A stretch of 64,000 bases of DNA from JAAYTY01 sp964569245 (GTDB taxonomy: Bacteria; Fermentibacterota; Fermentibacteria; Fermentibacterales; Fermentibacteraceae). The position numbers were made by a program, and so were the translations under genes. The stretch covers positions 178,702 through 242,701 of the forward strand of contig CAZMTK010000003.1 in NCBI GenBank assembly GCA_964569245.1, read 5' to 3'. The notes beneath the pieces were generated by a model, which ran no database searches, was not told the origin of the DNA, and worked only from the letters and a program-made list of their open reading frames with translations. This document shows, piece after piece, positions 1 to 6,711 of the stretch. Position 1 is the first letter of the stretch. Each line of letters opens with the position of its first letter.

Positions 1-1124
1 GCCGAATCCTTTTCGGGGCCGGCTCGATCTCGGCCCTGCCGGGAGTCTGCCGCGAACTGGGGGAACGCGCTGCGCTCTTCTCGGGGGCGCCTGAAGGAGT
101 AGTCGCGGAGGTCGTCGCCGGACTCCAGGAGCAGAGGATCTCCGTGTCGGTCTTCGAAGCTCCGCCCGAGCCGGGTTTCGATGCAGCGAGAGGATCGGCG
201 AAAGCCGTTCGAGAGCAGTCCTTCGACTTCGTCGTAGGCCTTGGCGGAGGGAGCGCGATCGACCTCGCGAAGGCCTCTGCAGCCCTGGCCGTCAACAGCG
301 GTCCGCTGGAGGACTATGTAGAGGTGGTCGGGAGGGGCCTTCCACTGGAGAAGCCGCCCCTTCCCGTCGTCGCGGTGCCGACCACTGCCGGAACCGGGTC
401 CGAGGTCACCCGCAACGCTGTTCTTACAGCCCCCGAGGGCGTCAAGGCCAGTCTGCGCAGCCCGATGATGCTCCCTTCGAGGGCCGTGGTGGACCCGATG
501 CTTACGGTCGGCATGCCCGCGAGCCTCACGGCCTCCACCGGGCTGGATGCCCTCGCACACCTGCTCGAGGCGTTCGTATGCACCAGGGCCAACCCGCTGA
601 CCGACGGCTTCTGCCGCACCGGCATCTCGTCCGTGGCGGCCAGCCTCGTTCGTGCGTGCAGGGACGGGACAGATCCCGAGGCGAGAACGGGCATGTCCCT
701 CGCGAGCCTCCTTGGAGGCATGGCGCTGGCCAATGCAGGGCTGGGGGCGGTCCACGGAATCGCCGCTGCAGTAGGCGGCCGCTTCGGGATGCCTCACGGA
801 GAGGCCTGCGCCGCCCTCCTCCCTCCGGTAACGCTGGCCAACGTGACTCTCCTCGAACGGCTGGCCCCGTCCTCGCCGGCGCTGACTCGATATGCGGAAG
901 CGGCAACGATGCTCACCGGCAGGATAGATGCAGAGCCTCTCGACGCCGCCGAATGGATCGAGGAGATATCCGTGGAGCTCGGGAGCAGGGGGCTCGGCTC
1001 TTGGGGTGTCGAAGCGGAGGACATGGACGGAATCGTGGAGGCGGGCTCCAGGGCTTCGTCGAGCAGGAGCAACCCGGTGCCGCTCTCATCGGAGTTCGCG
1101 AAGTTCCTCCTGAGGGCGCTCTAG
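1..1124 (+). CDS. Iron-containing alcohol dehydrogenase, 5' end cut off by the window
   Basis: This is a member of the Fe-dependent (group III) alcohol dehydrogenase family, cytoplasmic NAD(P)-linked enzymes that interconvert alcohols and aldehydes or ketones. The frame is open from base 3, and the residues encoded before the GTG at 144 (FGAGSISALPGVCRELG) are a normal family N-terminus, so the gene starts upstream of the window and the GTG is not the start. Seen motifs are the nucleotide-binding GGGSAIDLAKA, the TTAGTGSEVT segment, and metal-ligand histidines in GLDALAHLLEAF, AVHGIAAA and GMPHGEAC. About 373 residues are visible, close to the usual 380-400. The substrate cannot be told from sequence. 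It converges on the M42 peptidase gene. Confidence 0.9.
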   Translation, partial: RILFGAGSISALPGVCRELGERAALFSGAPEGVVAEVVAGLQEQRISVSVFEAPPEPGFDAARGSAKAVREQSFDFVVGLGGGSAIDLAKASAALAVNSGPLEDYVEVVGRGLPLEKPPLPVVAVPTTAGTGSEVTRNAVLTAPEGVKASLRSPMMLPSRAVVDPMLTVGMPASLTASTGLDALAHLLEAFVCTRANPLTDGFCRTGISSVAASLVRACRDGTDPEARTGMSLASLLGGMALANAGLGAVHGIAAAVGGRFGMPHGEACAALLPPVTLANVTLLERLAPSSPALTRYAEAATMLTGRIDAEPLDAAEWIEEISVELGSRGLGSWGVEAEDMDGIVEAGSRASSSRSNPVPLSSEFAKFLLRAL

Positions 1125-1262
1125 CGAGCTTCGACGCCATTCGCAGCCGTGCGGGCCGGGGAGGGCCCGGAGTCCGCGGCTTCTGCGACTTCGATTCCCG
1201 CAAGGCGGCGTGAGAGGGCGGCGGAGACCCTTGCTTCCTCGGCCCGGAGAGCGCAACCAGCC

Positions 1263-1280
1263 GCCCGGTCGAGACCGGGC
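1263..1280. terminator. GC hairpin between convergent genes
   Basis: A perfect 7-bp stem (gcccggt / accgggc) with a 4-base loop lies in the 166-bp gap between the stop of the alcohol dehydrogenase and the stop of the convergent M42 peptidase gene. There is no T-run on either side, so termination activity is an inference from position only. The rest of the gap shows nothing recognisable. Confidence 0.35.
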
Positions 1281-1290
1281 AGTCCCTTCC

Positions 1291-2301
1291 TCAGCCTTCG
1301 ACGTAAGCCGCGATCAGGTCCCGCGCGGCCAGCAGTCCCTTCAGATGTGTCCTCTCCATGCCATGCGAGGCGGATACGCCGGGTCCTATCAGGGCCACCC
1401 TCAGGTCGTGCCCCGCCGACAGCGCTGCCTGACCGTCGGACCCGTAGTACGGAAAGACGTCCAGCCTGTGCGGTATGCCCTTCTCCGCAGCCAGCCTCGC
1501 GAGGTCATCCTTCATCGCGGAGTCGTACGGACCGTTCGAGTCTTTCACGCAGATTGACACCGCCGTCTCGACCCCCGACGCCCTCTCTCCGACCACCCCC
1601 ATGTCCGCCACCAGCATCCGGCGGCACGAGGCGGGGATGCCGGAGGAAGCTCCGTGGCCCACCTCCTCGAAGTTCGTGAAGAAGAAGCAGGCGCGGGACG
1701 CCCTCAGCCTCTCCATGCCCAGCATGACCATGGCATCGGCCATCGCGGCGCAGGCTGCCTTGTCGTCGAGGAAGCGCGACTTCACGAAGCCCGTATCGGT
1801 GACCTCGAAACGCGGATCGAAGGCGATGAAGTCTCCCGTTCTTATCCCCAGGGCCTCGGTCTCCTCCCGCTTCGAGACCTCGGCGTCGAGCCGCACATGC
1901 ATGTTCTCCTGCTTCCGCTCGGTGGTTCCCGCCTCCTTGTTCATGTGGGCGGCCGGGTTGTTGAGGAGCAGCGTGCCCCTCCACTTCGCGCCGTTGCGTC
2001 CGAACACGGTCACGTACTCGGACTCGAAGGAGGGAAGCACCAGACCGCCGATCCTGGAGAAGGCGAGCGTGCCGTCGCCGTTGATTCCCGACACCATCGC
2101 GCCCAGCGTGTCAACGTGACCGCTGATCACGAGGTCGGGCGACACGGTGTCGCCGGCCAGCAGGGCGCCCTTGTTGGTCAGCCGCGTCTCCATTCCGGCC
2201 GCCTTCGCAACCTCGGCAAGGAATTCGATCGCATCGGCGGTCATGCCGGATGGGGACGGAATGGCCTCCAGCTTCTCCAGGATCTTCAGAATGCGCTCCA
2301 A
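1291..2301 (-). CDS. M42 family metallopeptidase (tetrahedral aminopeptidase-like)
   Basis: A 336-residue member of peptidase family M42, cobalt- or zinc-dependent aminopeptidases that trim small peptides in the cytoplasm as dodecameric shells. The expected metal-site and catalytic motifs are all present and in order: GHVDTLG near residue 60, SRFLDDKA near 170, NFEEVGHG with the catalytic and metal-binding glutamates near 210, ADMG, YYGSDGQAA and the C-terminal GPGVSASHGMERTH with a metal-ligand histidine. Length is normal. It starts 13 bases after the stop of thiL, so it probably belongs to the mtnP-thiL-M42 minus-strand operon. Specificity (glutamyl, deblocking or general) is not readable. 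Confidence 0.9.
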   Translation of the reverse strand: MERILKILEKLEAIPSPSGMTADAIEFLAEVAKAAGMETRLTNKGALLAGDTVSPDLVISGHVDTLGAMVSGINGDGTLAFSRIGGLVLPSFESEYVTVFGRNGAKWRGTLLLNNPAAHMNKEAGTTERKQENMHVRLDAEVSKREETEALGIRTGDFIAFDPRFEVTDTGFVKSRFLDDKAACAAMADAMVMLGMERLRASRACFFFTNFEEVGHGASSGIPASCRRMLVADMGVVGERASGVETAVSICVKDSNGPYDSAMKDDLARLAAEKGIPHRLDVFPYYGSDGQAALSAGHDLRVALIGPGVSASHGMERTHLKGLLAARDLIAAYVEG

Positions 2302-2314
2302 GTCATGCCCCTCC

Positions 2315-3271
2315 TCAGTCCCTGAAGTGGTCGTATCCCTGGCAGGTGGCAGGCAGCTCGACTCCGACCTGCGTCACCCTCACCCTGCCGGTGCCTGAGC
2401 AGGCCGAACCGACTCTGCGGAAGCCTGCCTTCTCGAGACAGTCCGGGTCTCCGGAGCAGCCGAACAGCAGTACGAAATCCTCTCCGGAGCACGCGGCCTC
2501 GAGTCTCCTGTCTCCGGCAGACGGGAAGACCGGCACGTCCTCCAGCCTCAGCTCGACATCCACGCCGCTCTCTCCTGCCAGGTGGCCCGCCTCGCTCAGC
2601 AGTCCGTCGGAGATGTCTATCGCGCAGACCACACCTGCTTCGCGCAGGACGGAAGCCTCCTCGAATGCCGCGTGCGGCGTCAGAAAGGCCCTCAGCTGCT
2701 CCAGCTCCGCTGCAGTGACCGGACCGGCCGGTTCGAGGGAGTCTCCGTGCAGGCCGCAGGCCCTCTCCATCAGGCGGGCGACGTCCAGCGCACGTCCCAG
2801 CGGCCCGGTGACCCAGAGGCCGTCGCCGGGGCGCAGTCCGGACCTTCTGAATAGACGATCATCCGAGCCGGCATCGGAGATCGCGGTGAGGGTGAAGGCG
2901 AGCGCAGGACCGGAGACCGTTTCGCCGCCCGAGATCCTGCAGTCGCTTCTCGAAGTCAGCCCCGAATAGAATCCCTCGAGCCACTCGAGCTCGGTCTCGC
3001 GGGTCAGCGTCATCGCCACCGTGACGAACCCCGGCGGGGCGCCCATGGCCGCCAGGTCGCTGAGAGCCGCCTCCAGGAGCCTCCGGCCCAGCACCTCGGG
3101 ATCGCACCACCAGCGGTGGAAATGGACCCCTTCGTTGAAGCTGTCGGTCGTGATCACCGGTCGGGACATAGGCGGCAGGAGCGCCGCGTCGTCGTCCAGT
3201 GGGCCCATTGCGGGGAACCTCCGCCGGAGGAACGAAAGCAGCCCTCTCTCGCCCGTGTCGCCGACTCTCAA
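2315..3271 (-). CDS. thiL: Thiamine-monophosphate kinase ThiL
   Basis: A 318-residue AIR-synthase/PurM-fold kinase. ThiL phosphorylates thiamine monophosphate to thiamine diphosphate with ATP and Mg. The N-terminal segment FPAMGPLDDDAALLPP carries the Asp-rich Mg/ATP loop, followed by ITTDSFNEGVHFHRWW and the SDLAAMGAPPGF motif typical of ThiL, and later WVTGPLGRA and CAIDISDGLLSEAGHL. Length matches the family. It sits directly downstream of mtnP (9-base gap) and upstream of the M42 peptidase. No other thiamine gene and no TPP riboswitch pattern was seen near it, so it probably serves salvage or a pathway encoded elsewhere. Confidence 0.9.
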   Translation of the reverse strand: MRVGDTGERGLLSFLRRRFPAMGPLDDDAALLPPMSRPVITTDSFNEGVHFHRWWCDPEVLGRRLLEAALSDLAAMGAPPGFVTVAMTLTRETELEWLEGFYSGLTSRSDCRISGGETVSGPALAFTLTAISDAGSDDRLFRRSGLRPGDGLWVTGPLGRALDVARLMERACGLHGDSLEPAGPVTAAELEQLRAFLTPHAAFEEASVLREAGVVCAIDISDGLLSEAGHLAGESGVDVELRLEDVPVFPSAGDRRLEAACSGEDFVLLFGCSGDPDCLEKAGFRRVGSACSGTGRVRVTQVGVELPATCQGYDHFRD

Positions 3272-3280
3272 GCGGACCTC

Positions 3281-4135
3281 CTACTGCAGCACTACCTCCA
3301 GGTCCCTCATCTTCGCGGGATTCCTGTGCTCCGGCGCGGTGATGACCGCGTTCGCCGAGGCGGATCTGCAGCCGCAGTCGAAGGGGGCCGAGGCAACTGC
3401 AGCTATGGCGCGCGCCAGCGTCTCCCTTGCGAGGGCTGTATTGCGGTTCATGTTCGAGATCACCATTTCCAGAGTGACCTCCTCTTCGGCTTCGCGCCAG
3501 ACGTCGTAGTCGGTCACCAGGGCCAGCGTGGCATAGCAGATCCCGGCTTCGCGGGCGAGCTTCGCCTCGGGGAGGGCCGTCATCCCGATGATGTCCATGC
3601 CCATGCTCCGGTAGATCCTGCTCTCGGCCTTCGTTGAGAATGCCGGGCCCTCCATGCAGACGTACGAGCCGCCGTCGTGAACCTTCGCCCCAGCCTCGGC
3701 CGCGGCCCTCGACAGGATGCCACGCATGACGGGGCAGAATGGCTCCCCGAAGGAGACGTGCCCCACGACGCCCTCGCCGAAGAACGTCGAGCGCCTGATG
3801 CCCTTCGTCCTGTCGAGAAGCTGGTCGGGCACTACGAAGTCCCGGGGCGCTATCCTCTCCTTCAGGCTGCCCACGGCGGAGACCGAGAAGAGCTTCCTGG
3901 CGCCGACCGACTTCAGGGCATAGATGTTCGCGGCGTAGGGAACCTCGGAGGGGCTCAGGACATGCCCGGCGCCGTGCCTGGATAGGAAGGCAAGCCCTGC
4001 TCCCGACAGGCTGGCCAGCACGAGCGGCCCGGAAGGCCTGCCGAAGGGGGTCTCCACCTGCAGGCTGTCCTCGATTTCGACGCCTTCGAGAGAGTAGAGC
4101 CCTGTGCCGCCTATTATGCCGATTCGCTCGTCCAT
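3281..4135 (-). CDS. mtnP: S-methyl-5'-thioadenosine phosphorylase
   Basis: A 284-residue member of the PNP/MTAP phosphorylase family that cleaves methylthioadenosine with phosphate to adenine and methylthioribose-1-phosphate. The ATG at 4135 follows a GGAGGAGA ribosome site and gives the typical start IGIIGGTGLYS. The open frame runs further upstream, but that extension overlaps the divergent rlmN gene and is not family-like. Motifs: GGTGLYS phosphate loop, FLSRHG, CMEGPAFSTKAES, GMTALPEAKLAREAG, and VTDYDVW; the Asp of VTDYD is the residue that favours 6-aminopurines (MTA rather than inosine). An MTA/SAH-deaminase-like gene lies at 17.3 kb and a purine nucleoside phosphorylase domain at 32.4 kb, so purine salvage is well represented. 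Confidence 0.92.
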   Translation of the reverse strand: MDERIGIIGGTGLYSLEGVEIEDSLQVETPFGRPSGPLVLASLSGAGLAFLSRHGAGHVLSPSEVPYAANIYALKSVGARKLFSVSAVGSLKERIAPRDFVVPDQLLDRTKGIRRSTFFGEGVVGHVSFGEPFCPVMRGILSRAAAEAGAKVHDGGSYVCMEGPAFSTKAESRIYRSMGMDIIGMTALPEAKLAREAGICYATLALVTDYDVWREAEEEVTLEMVISNMNRNTALARETLARAIAAVASAPFDCGCRSASANAVITAPEHRNPAKMRDLEVVLQ

Positions 4136-4176
4136 TATCTTCTCCTCCGCAGGTGGGACGACTGCAACAGACCTCG

Positions 4177-4205
4177 AATATAGCCCAGACGGACGGGAGC
4201 AATAC
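4177..4205 (-). promoter_or_regulatory. Weak promoter-like site for mtnP-thiL-M42
   Basis: In the short divergent gap between mtnP and rlmN the minus strand reads TATATT about 45 bases upstream of the mtnP ATG, with gtattg 17 bases further upstream (or TTGCTC at a poor 14-base spacing). The -10 is good and the -35 poor, so this is a tentative call. Confidence 0.25.
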
Positions 4206-4227
4206 CTTGCCCTCTCCATCTCCAGCG

Positions 4228-5268
4228 ATGATCGCCGGGATGCCCTTCGACGAGATCGAAGCGCTGATGGCCGAGCTCGGCCAGCCGGCCTACCGCGCCC
4301 TTCAGACGGCGGCCTGGGTGCATCGCCGAGGAGCGCGCTCCTTCGACTCCATGACGGACCTGCCTGCAGAGCTCCGGGCTCTGCTGTCCGGGCGGGCGGA
4401 TCTCTCGCAGCCCGCGGTGCGGGATTCGCGCAGATCGCGTGACGGCACGGTGAAGCTCCTGCTGGAGATGGGCGACGGCGAGCGCATCGAGGCGGTCGCG
4501 ATCCCGGAGGGAGACCACAGGCTGACGGCATGCGTATCCACCCAGGCAGGCTGCCCCTGCGGCTGCGTGTTCTGCATGACCGGCAGGACCGGGTACCGCA
4601 GGAATCTCGATTCCGCCGAGATCGTGTGCCAGATCTCCGCCGCGGCCTCTGCCGCCGGCAGGCCCGTCACCAACGTGGTCTTCATGGGAATGGGAGAGCC
4701 TCTTCTCAACCTCGACGAGGTCGCGAGGGCGCTCTCCGTGATCACCGACAGGCGCTGCATGGGGATAGGCTCGAGGCACGTGACTGTCTCCACCGTGGGC
4801 ATCCCCCCGGCGATCGACAGGCTGTCCGGCTTCCCCGGCCAGGTCGGCCTGGCACTGTCGCTGCACAGCGCCGTGGAGCAGACGAGGAGGAGGCTCGTGC
4901 CCTACTCCCGCCGCTGGAGCCTTGCCGACGTCAGGGAGTCCCTGGTGCGCTACTCCCGCGCAGTGAACAGACCGGTGACTCTGGAGTACTGCCTCATAGG
5001 GGGCGTGAACGACAGCCGGGCAGAGGCTGAAGCCCTTTCGGCCTTCGCGAGAGGGCTGCGCGCGAAGATAAACCTGATCGGATGCAACCGGGTGGAGGGC
5101 CTTCCATGGCGAAGCCCCTCCCCTCGCGCCATGAGGACGTTCCGGGACTGGGTCGCCGAGCGCTGTCCGGTGGTCACTCTGAGGGCGTCGCGCGGCTCCG
5201 ACATCTCCGCAGCGTGCGGACAGCTCGGAGCTGAATCGGGGGTATCGGGGTCTGGGCAAAGTTTGTAA
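4228..5268 (+). CDS. rlmN: 23S rRNA (adenine2503-C2)/tRNA methyltransferase RlmN
   Basis: A radical-SAM methyltransferase that methylates C2 of A2503 in 23S rRNA and A37 of some tRNAs. The radical-SAM CxxxCxxC is in AGCPCGCVFCMTGR, followed by VFMGMGEPLLN; the resolving cysteine is in SDISAACGQL near the C-terminus. The ATG at 4228 is chosen because the following segment (DEIEALMAELGQPAYRA) lines up with the normal N-terminus; a GTG at 4153 would add 25 unusual residues, and an ATG at 4240 is also possible. The C-terminus is odd: after AACGQL the protein ends within 16 residues, and the last codons plus the TAA lie inside the left terminal repeat of the AT-rich element that follows, so the native tail appears to have been replaced by insertion. 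The catalytic residues are intact. Confidence 0.9.
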   Translation: MIAGMPFDEIEALMAELGQPAYRALQTAAWVHRRGARSFDSMTDLPAELRALLSGRADLSQPAVRDSRRSRDGTVKLLLEMGDGERIEAVAIPEGDHRLTACVSTQAGCPCGCVFCMTGRTGYRRNLDSAEIVCQISAAASAAGRPVTNVVFMGMGEPLLNLDEVARALSVITDRRCMGIGSRHVTVSTVGIPPAIDRLSGFPGQVGLALSLHSAVEQTRRRLVPYSRRWSLADVRESLVRYSRAVNRPVTLEYCLIGGVNDSRAEAEALSAFARGLRAKINLIGCNRVEGLPWRSPSPRAMRTFRDWVAERCPVVTLRASRGSDISAACGQLGAESGVSGSGQSL

Positions 5269-5275
5269 AGTAGAA
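5244..5275 (+). repeat. Left terminal inverted repeat
   Basis: A 32-base terminal repeat beginning atcgggg and ending gtaaagtagaa. It pairs with 5545-5576 in reverse complement with five mismatches. It contains the last four codons (caa agt ttg taa) of rlmN. Confidence 0.8.
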
Positions 5276-5350
5276 GTTCGTAAAGCGATATGTATCATTA
5301 ATATGAGTGTTGTTTCCGAGATTAGGCGTTAAGCCGTATTGTCAGTGTAT

Positions 5351-5380
5351 CGATATGATAGCTGGCCCATCATCATATCG
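5351..5380. other. Perfect 9-bp hairpin inside the AT-rich element
   Basis: The arms cgatatgat (5351-5359) and atcatatcg (5372-5380) are exact reverse complements around a 12-base loop. There is no T-run on either side. It could be a transposase-related palindrome or an RNA structure; the sequence does not decide. Confidence 0.6.
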
Positions 5381-5406
5381 CTGCTTGCGCATGCTTCTCA
5401 CATATA

Positions 5407-5433
5407 TTGATCTATTTACTTATGTGATATAAT
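5407..5433 (+). promoter_or_regulatory. Extended -10 promoter inside the element
   Basis: TGATATAAT gives a consensus extended -10 (TGn plus TATAAT at 5428-5433). A TTGATC hexamer lies upstream at a short 15-base spacing. It reads rightward into about 140 bases with no open frame, including the hairpin at 5480-5510, and then antisense into the following minus-strand gene. It is the best -10 box I found in the window. Confidence 0.5.
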
Positions 5434-5479
5434 AGTTAACGGATTACTACGCAGACCTGGGCGGTTGTCACGGAAGCGA

Positions 5480-5510
5480 CTGTTTCACCAGCGTCACCAA
5501 GTGAAAACAG
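5480..5510 (+). other. Imperfect hairpin downstream of the element's promoter
   Basis: The arms ctgtttcac (5480-5488) and gtgaaaacag (5501-5510) pair with a single bulged base around a 12-base loop. It lies about 40 bases past the predicted transcription start of the extended -10 promoter, so a short structured RNA is conceivable. Confidence 0.35.
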
Positions 5511-5544
5511 CGGACATAGTGCTGTCCCGGTTGATATTGGAGCG

Positions 5545-5576
5545 TTCTACTTTACTTTCTTTGCCCTGGCCCCGAT
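5545..5576 (-). repeat. Right terminal inverted repeat
   Basis: The reverse complement of the left repeat with five mismatches, three of them clustered in the centre of the repeat. Confidence 0.8.
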
Positions 5577-5593
5577 CTGTAAAGCAACGTGAC

Positions 5594-6163
5594 TCAGGGA
5601 AGGAAGCTCAGGGCGGCCCCCACGGTCAGGCCCGACAGGTCGTCCTCGCCGGCGAGCTCCCTGCCCGCGGACATCCACTCCGGGCACACCGCGACTTCCA
5701 GGAAGGCGGCTTCGCCCAGCCTGATGCGCGCACCCAGCTCCACCGACAGCATGAACCCGCCCGAAGACACGCTCTCGACGTCGTCGTCAGCCGGGCTGTC
5801 CCAGGCGAGGAACCCGCCGGCCATGCCGCCTACGAAGGGCTCCAGGCCGCGCGGACCGGCATAGCGTCTGTAGAGCGGGTAGGCCCTGTACCCAAGCTCG
5901 AGCGGGACGCAGGAGAGCCCGTCCCAAGCCGAGGAGTCGCACCCGGCGGACCTGAATCCGGTCCTCAGGGTGATGCAGTCGCCATGGAACATCGGGATCG
6001 AAAGGCCGGCGGTGAACTGCGGCCCGGCTGAGAGGGTCCCCTCGAAGTCCGAACCCGTGGGCACCCACGCACCGCCGCCGAGACTGACCTCCAGCTCTGA
6101 GCGGCCGGGCTGCGCGACCGCCGCCGATGCGAGCACGAAAGCTAGAAAGACAAACCTGGACAT
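5594..6163 (-). CDS. Secreted or outer-membrane beta-barrel-like protein, unknown function
   Basis: A 189-residue protein starting MSRFVFLAFVLASAAVAQ, a clear Sec signal peptide with a likely cut after AVAQ. The ATG at 6163 is preferred over an in-frame start at 6178 because GGAGGT lies seven bases upstream of it. The mature part alternates hydrophobic and polar residues with many Gly and Ser (SLGGGAWVPTGSDF, FVGGMAGGF, VGAALSFLP at the end), the pattern of a small outer-membrane beta barrel of the OmpW/OprF type, but no family signature is certain. It is the last gene of the kinase-cobO run, 14 bases after cobO, and its 3' end adjoins the AT-rich element. Confidence 0.7.
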   Translation of the reverse strand: MSRFVFLAFVLASAAVAQPGRSELEVSLGGGAWVPTGSDFEGTLSAGPQFTAGLSIPMFHGDCITLRTGFRSAGCDSSAWDGLSCVPLELGYRAYPLYRRYAGPRGLEPFVGGMAGGFLAWDSPADDDVESVSSGGFMLSVELGARIRLGEAAFLEVAVCPEWMSAGRELAGEDDLSGLTVGAALSFLP

Positions 6164-6177
6164 CGGAGGAACCTCCA

Positions 6178-6711
6178 TCAGTATTCGATACCCCTGCGGG
6201 CTTCTACTCCCATGTCGTAATAGTGTTTCAGAGAGCGCATCTCCGTCACGAGGTCCGCCCTCGCCACCAGCCGCTCGGAAGCCCCCCTGCCCGTCATCAC
6301 GAGCTCTACCGTCCTGTCGGCCAGGTCGGCCAGCTCGAAAAGCGCCTCCTCCGGGATGATGCCGAACGACACCGCCGTGCAGGCCTCGTCGGCTATCACC
6401 AGGCCGTGCCCGCGCGCACGGATAACCTCACGGAGCCTCTCGAGGCCTGCCGCCCCCAGCGCCAGGTCCTCCTCGCGCGGGCCTGCCGCCCCTATGAAGC
6501 CGGGCCTGCCGAAGCGCTCCATCTCTATCAGGCCGGGAAAACGCTCCGGGAGCGAGGCCTCGGACACCGCACCGCTCTTCATGAACTGGCAGATGAAGAC
6601 CCTTGTTCCGCTGCATGCCGCCCTGACCGCCAGGCCCAGAGCAGCAGTGGTCTTGCCCTTGCCGTCACCGGTGTAGATCTGGATCAGCTCTCCCGCCTCC
6701 TCGACGAGCAA
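6178..6711 (-). CDS. cobO: Cob(I)alamin adenosyltransferase (CobA/CobO/BtuR family)
   Basis: A 177-residue ATP:corrinoid adenosyltransferase, which attaches the 5'-deoxyadenosyl group to cob(I)alamin or corrinoid precursors. The P-loop GDGKGKTTAALG is near the N-terminus as in BtuR, followed by FICQFMKSG, ERFG, VIADEACTAVSFG and a C-terminal VTEMRSLKHYYDMGVEARRGIEY that is highly typical of the family. The apparent start is a TTG at 6711, which overlaps the end of the hybrid kinase gene by 28 bases; a slightly later start is possible. No other cobalamin gene or B12 riboswitch was seen nearby, so it may serve salvage. Confidence 0.92.
   Translation of the reverse strand: MLVEEAGELIQIYTGDGKGKTTAALGLAVRAACSGTRVFICQFMKSGAVSEASLPERFPGLIEMERFGRPGFIGAAGPREEDLALGAAGLERLREVIRARGHGLVIADEACTAVSFGIIPEEALFELADLADRTVELVMTGRGASERLVARADLVTEMRSLKHYYDMGVEARRGIEY

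Larger units (their letters stand above)
5244..5576. mobile_element. MITE-like AT-rich element with 32-bp terminal inverted repeats
   Basis: A 333-bp block bounded by inverted repeats that match at 27 of 32 positions by direct comparison. Its interior is strikingly AT-rich against GC-rich neighbours. No protein-coding frame fits it. It contains a perfect 9-bp palindromic stem, an extended -10 promoter with a perfect TATAAT, and a second imperfect hairpin. The left repeat overlaps the end of rlmN and the right repeat stops 17 bases before the end of the convergent secreted-protein gene. These are features of a miniature inverted-repeat transposable element or a deleted insertion sequence mobilised by a transposase elsewhere. 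I could not identify an unambiguous target duplication, and the family is not assignable from memory. Confidence 0.7.
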
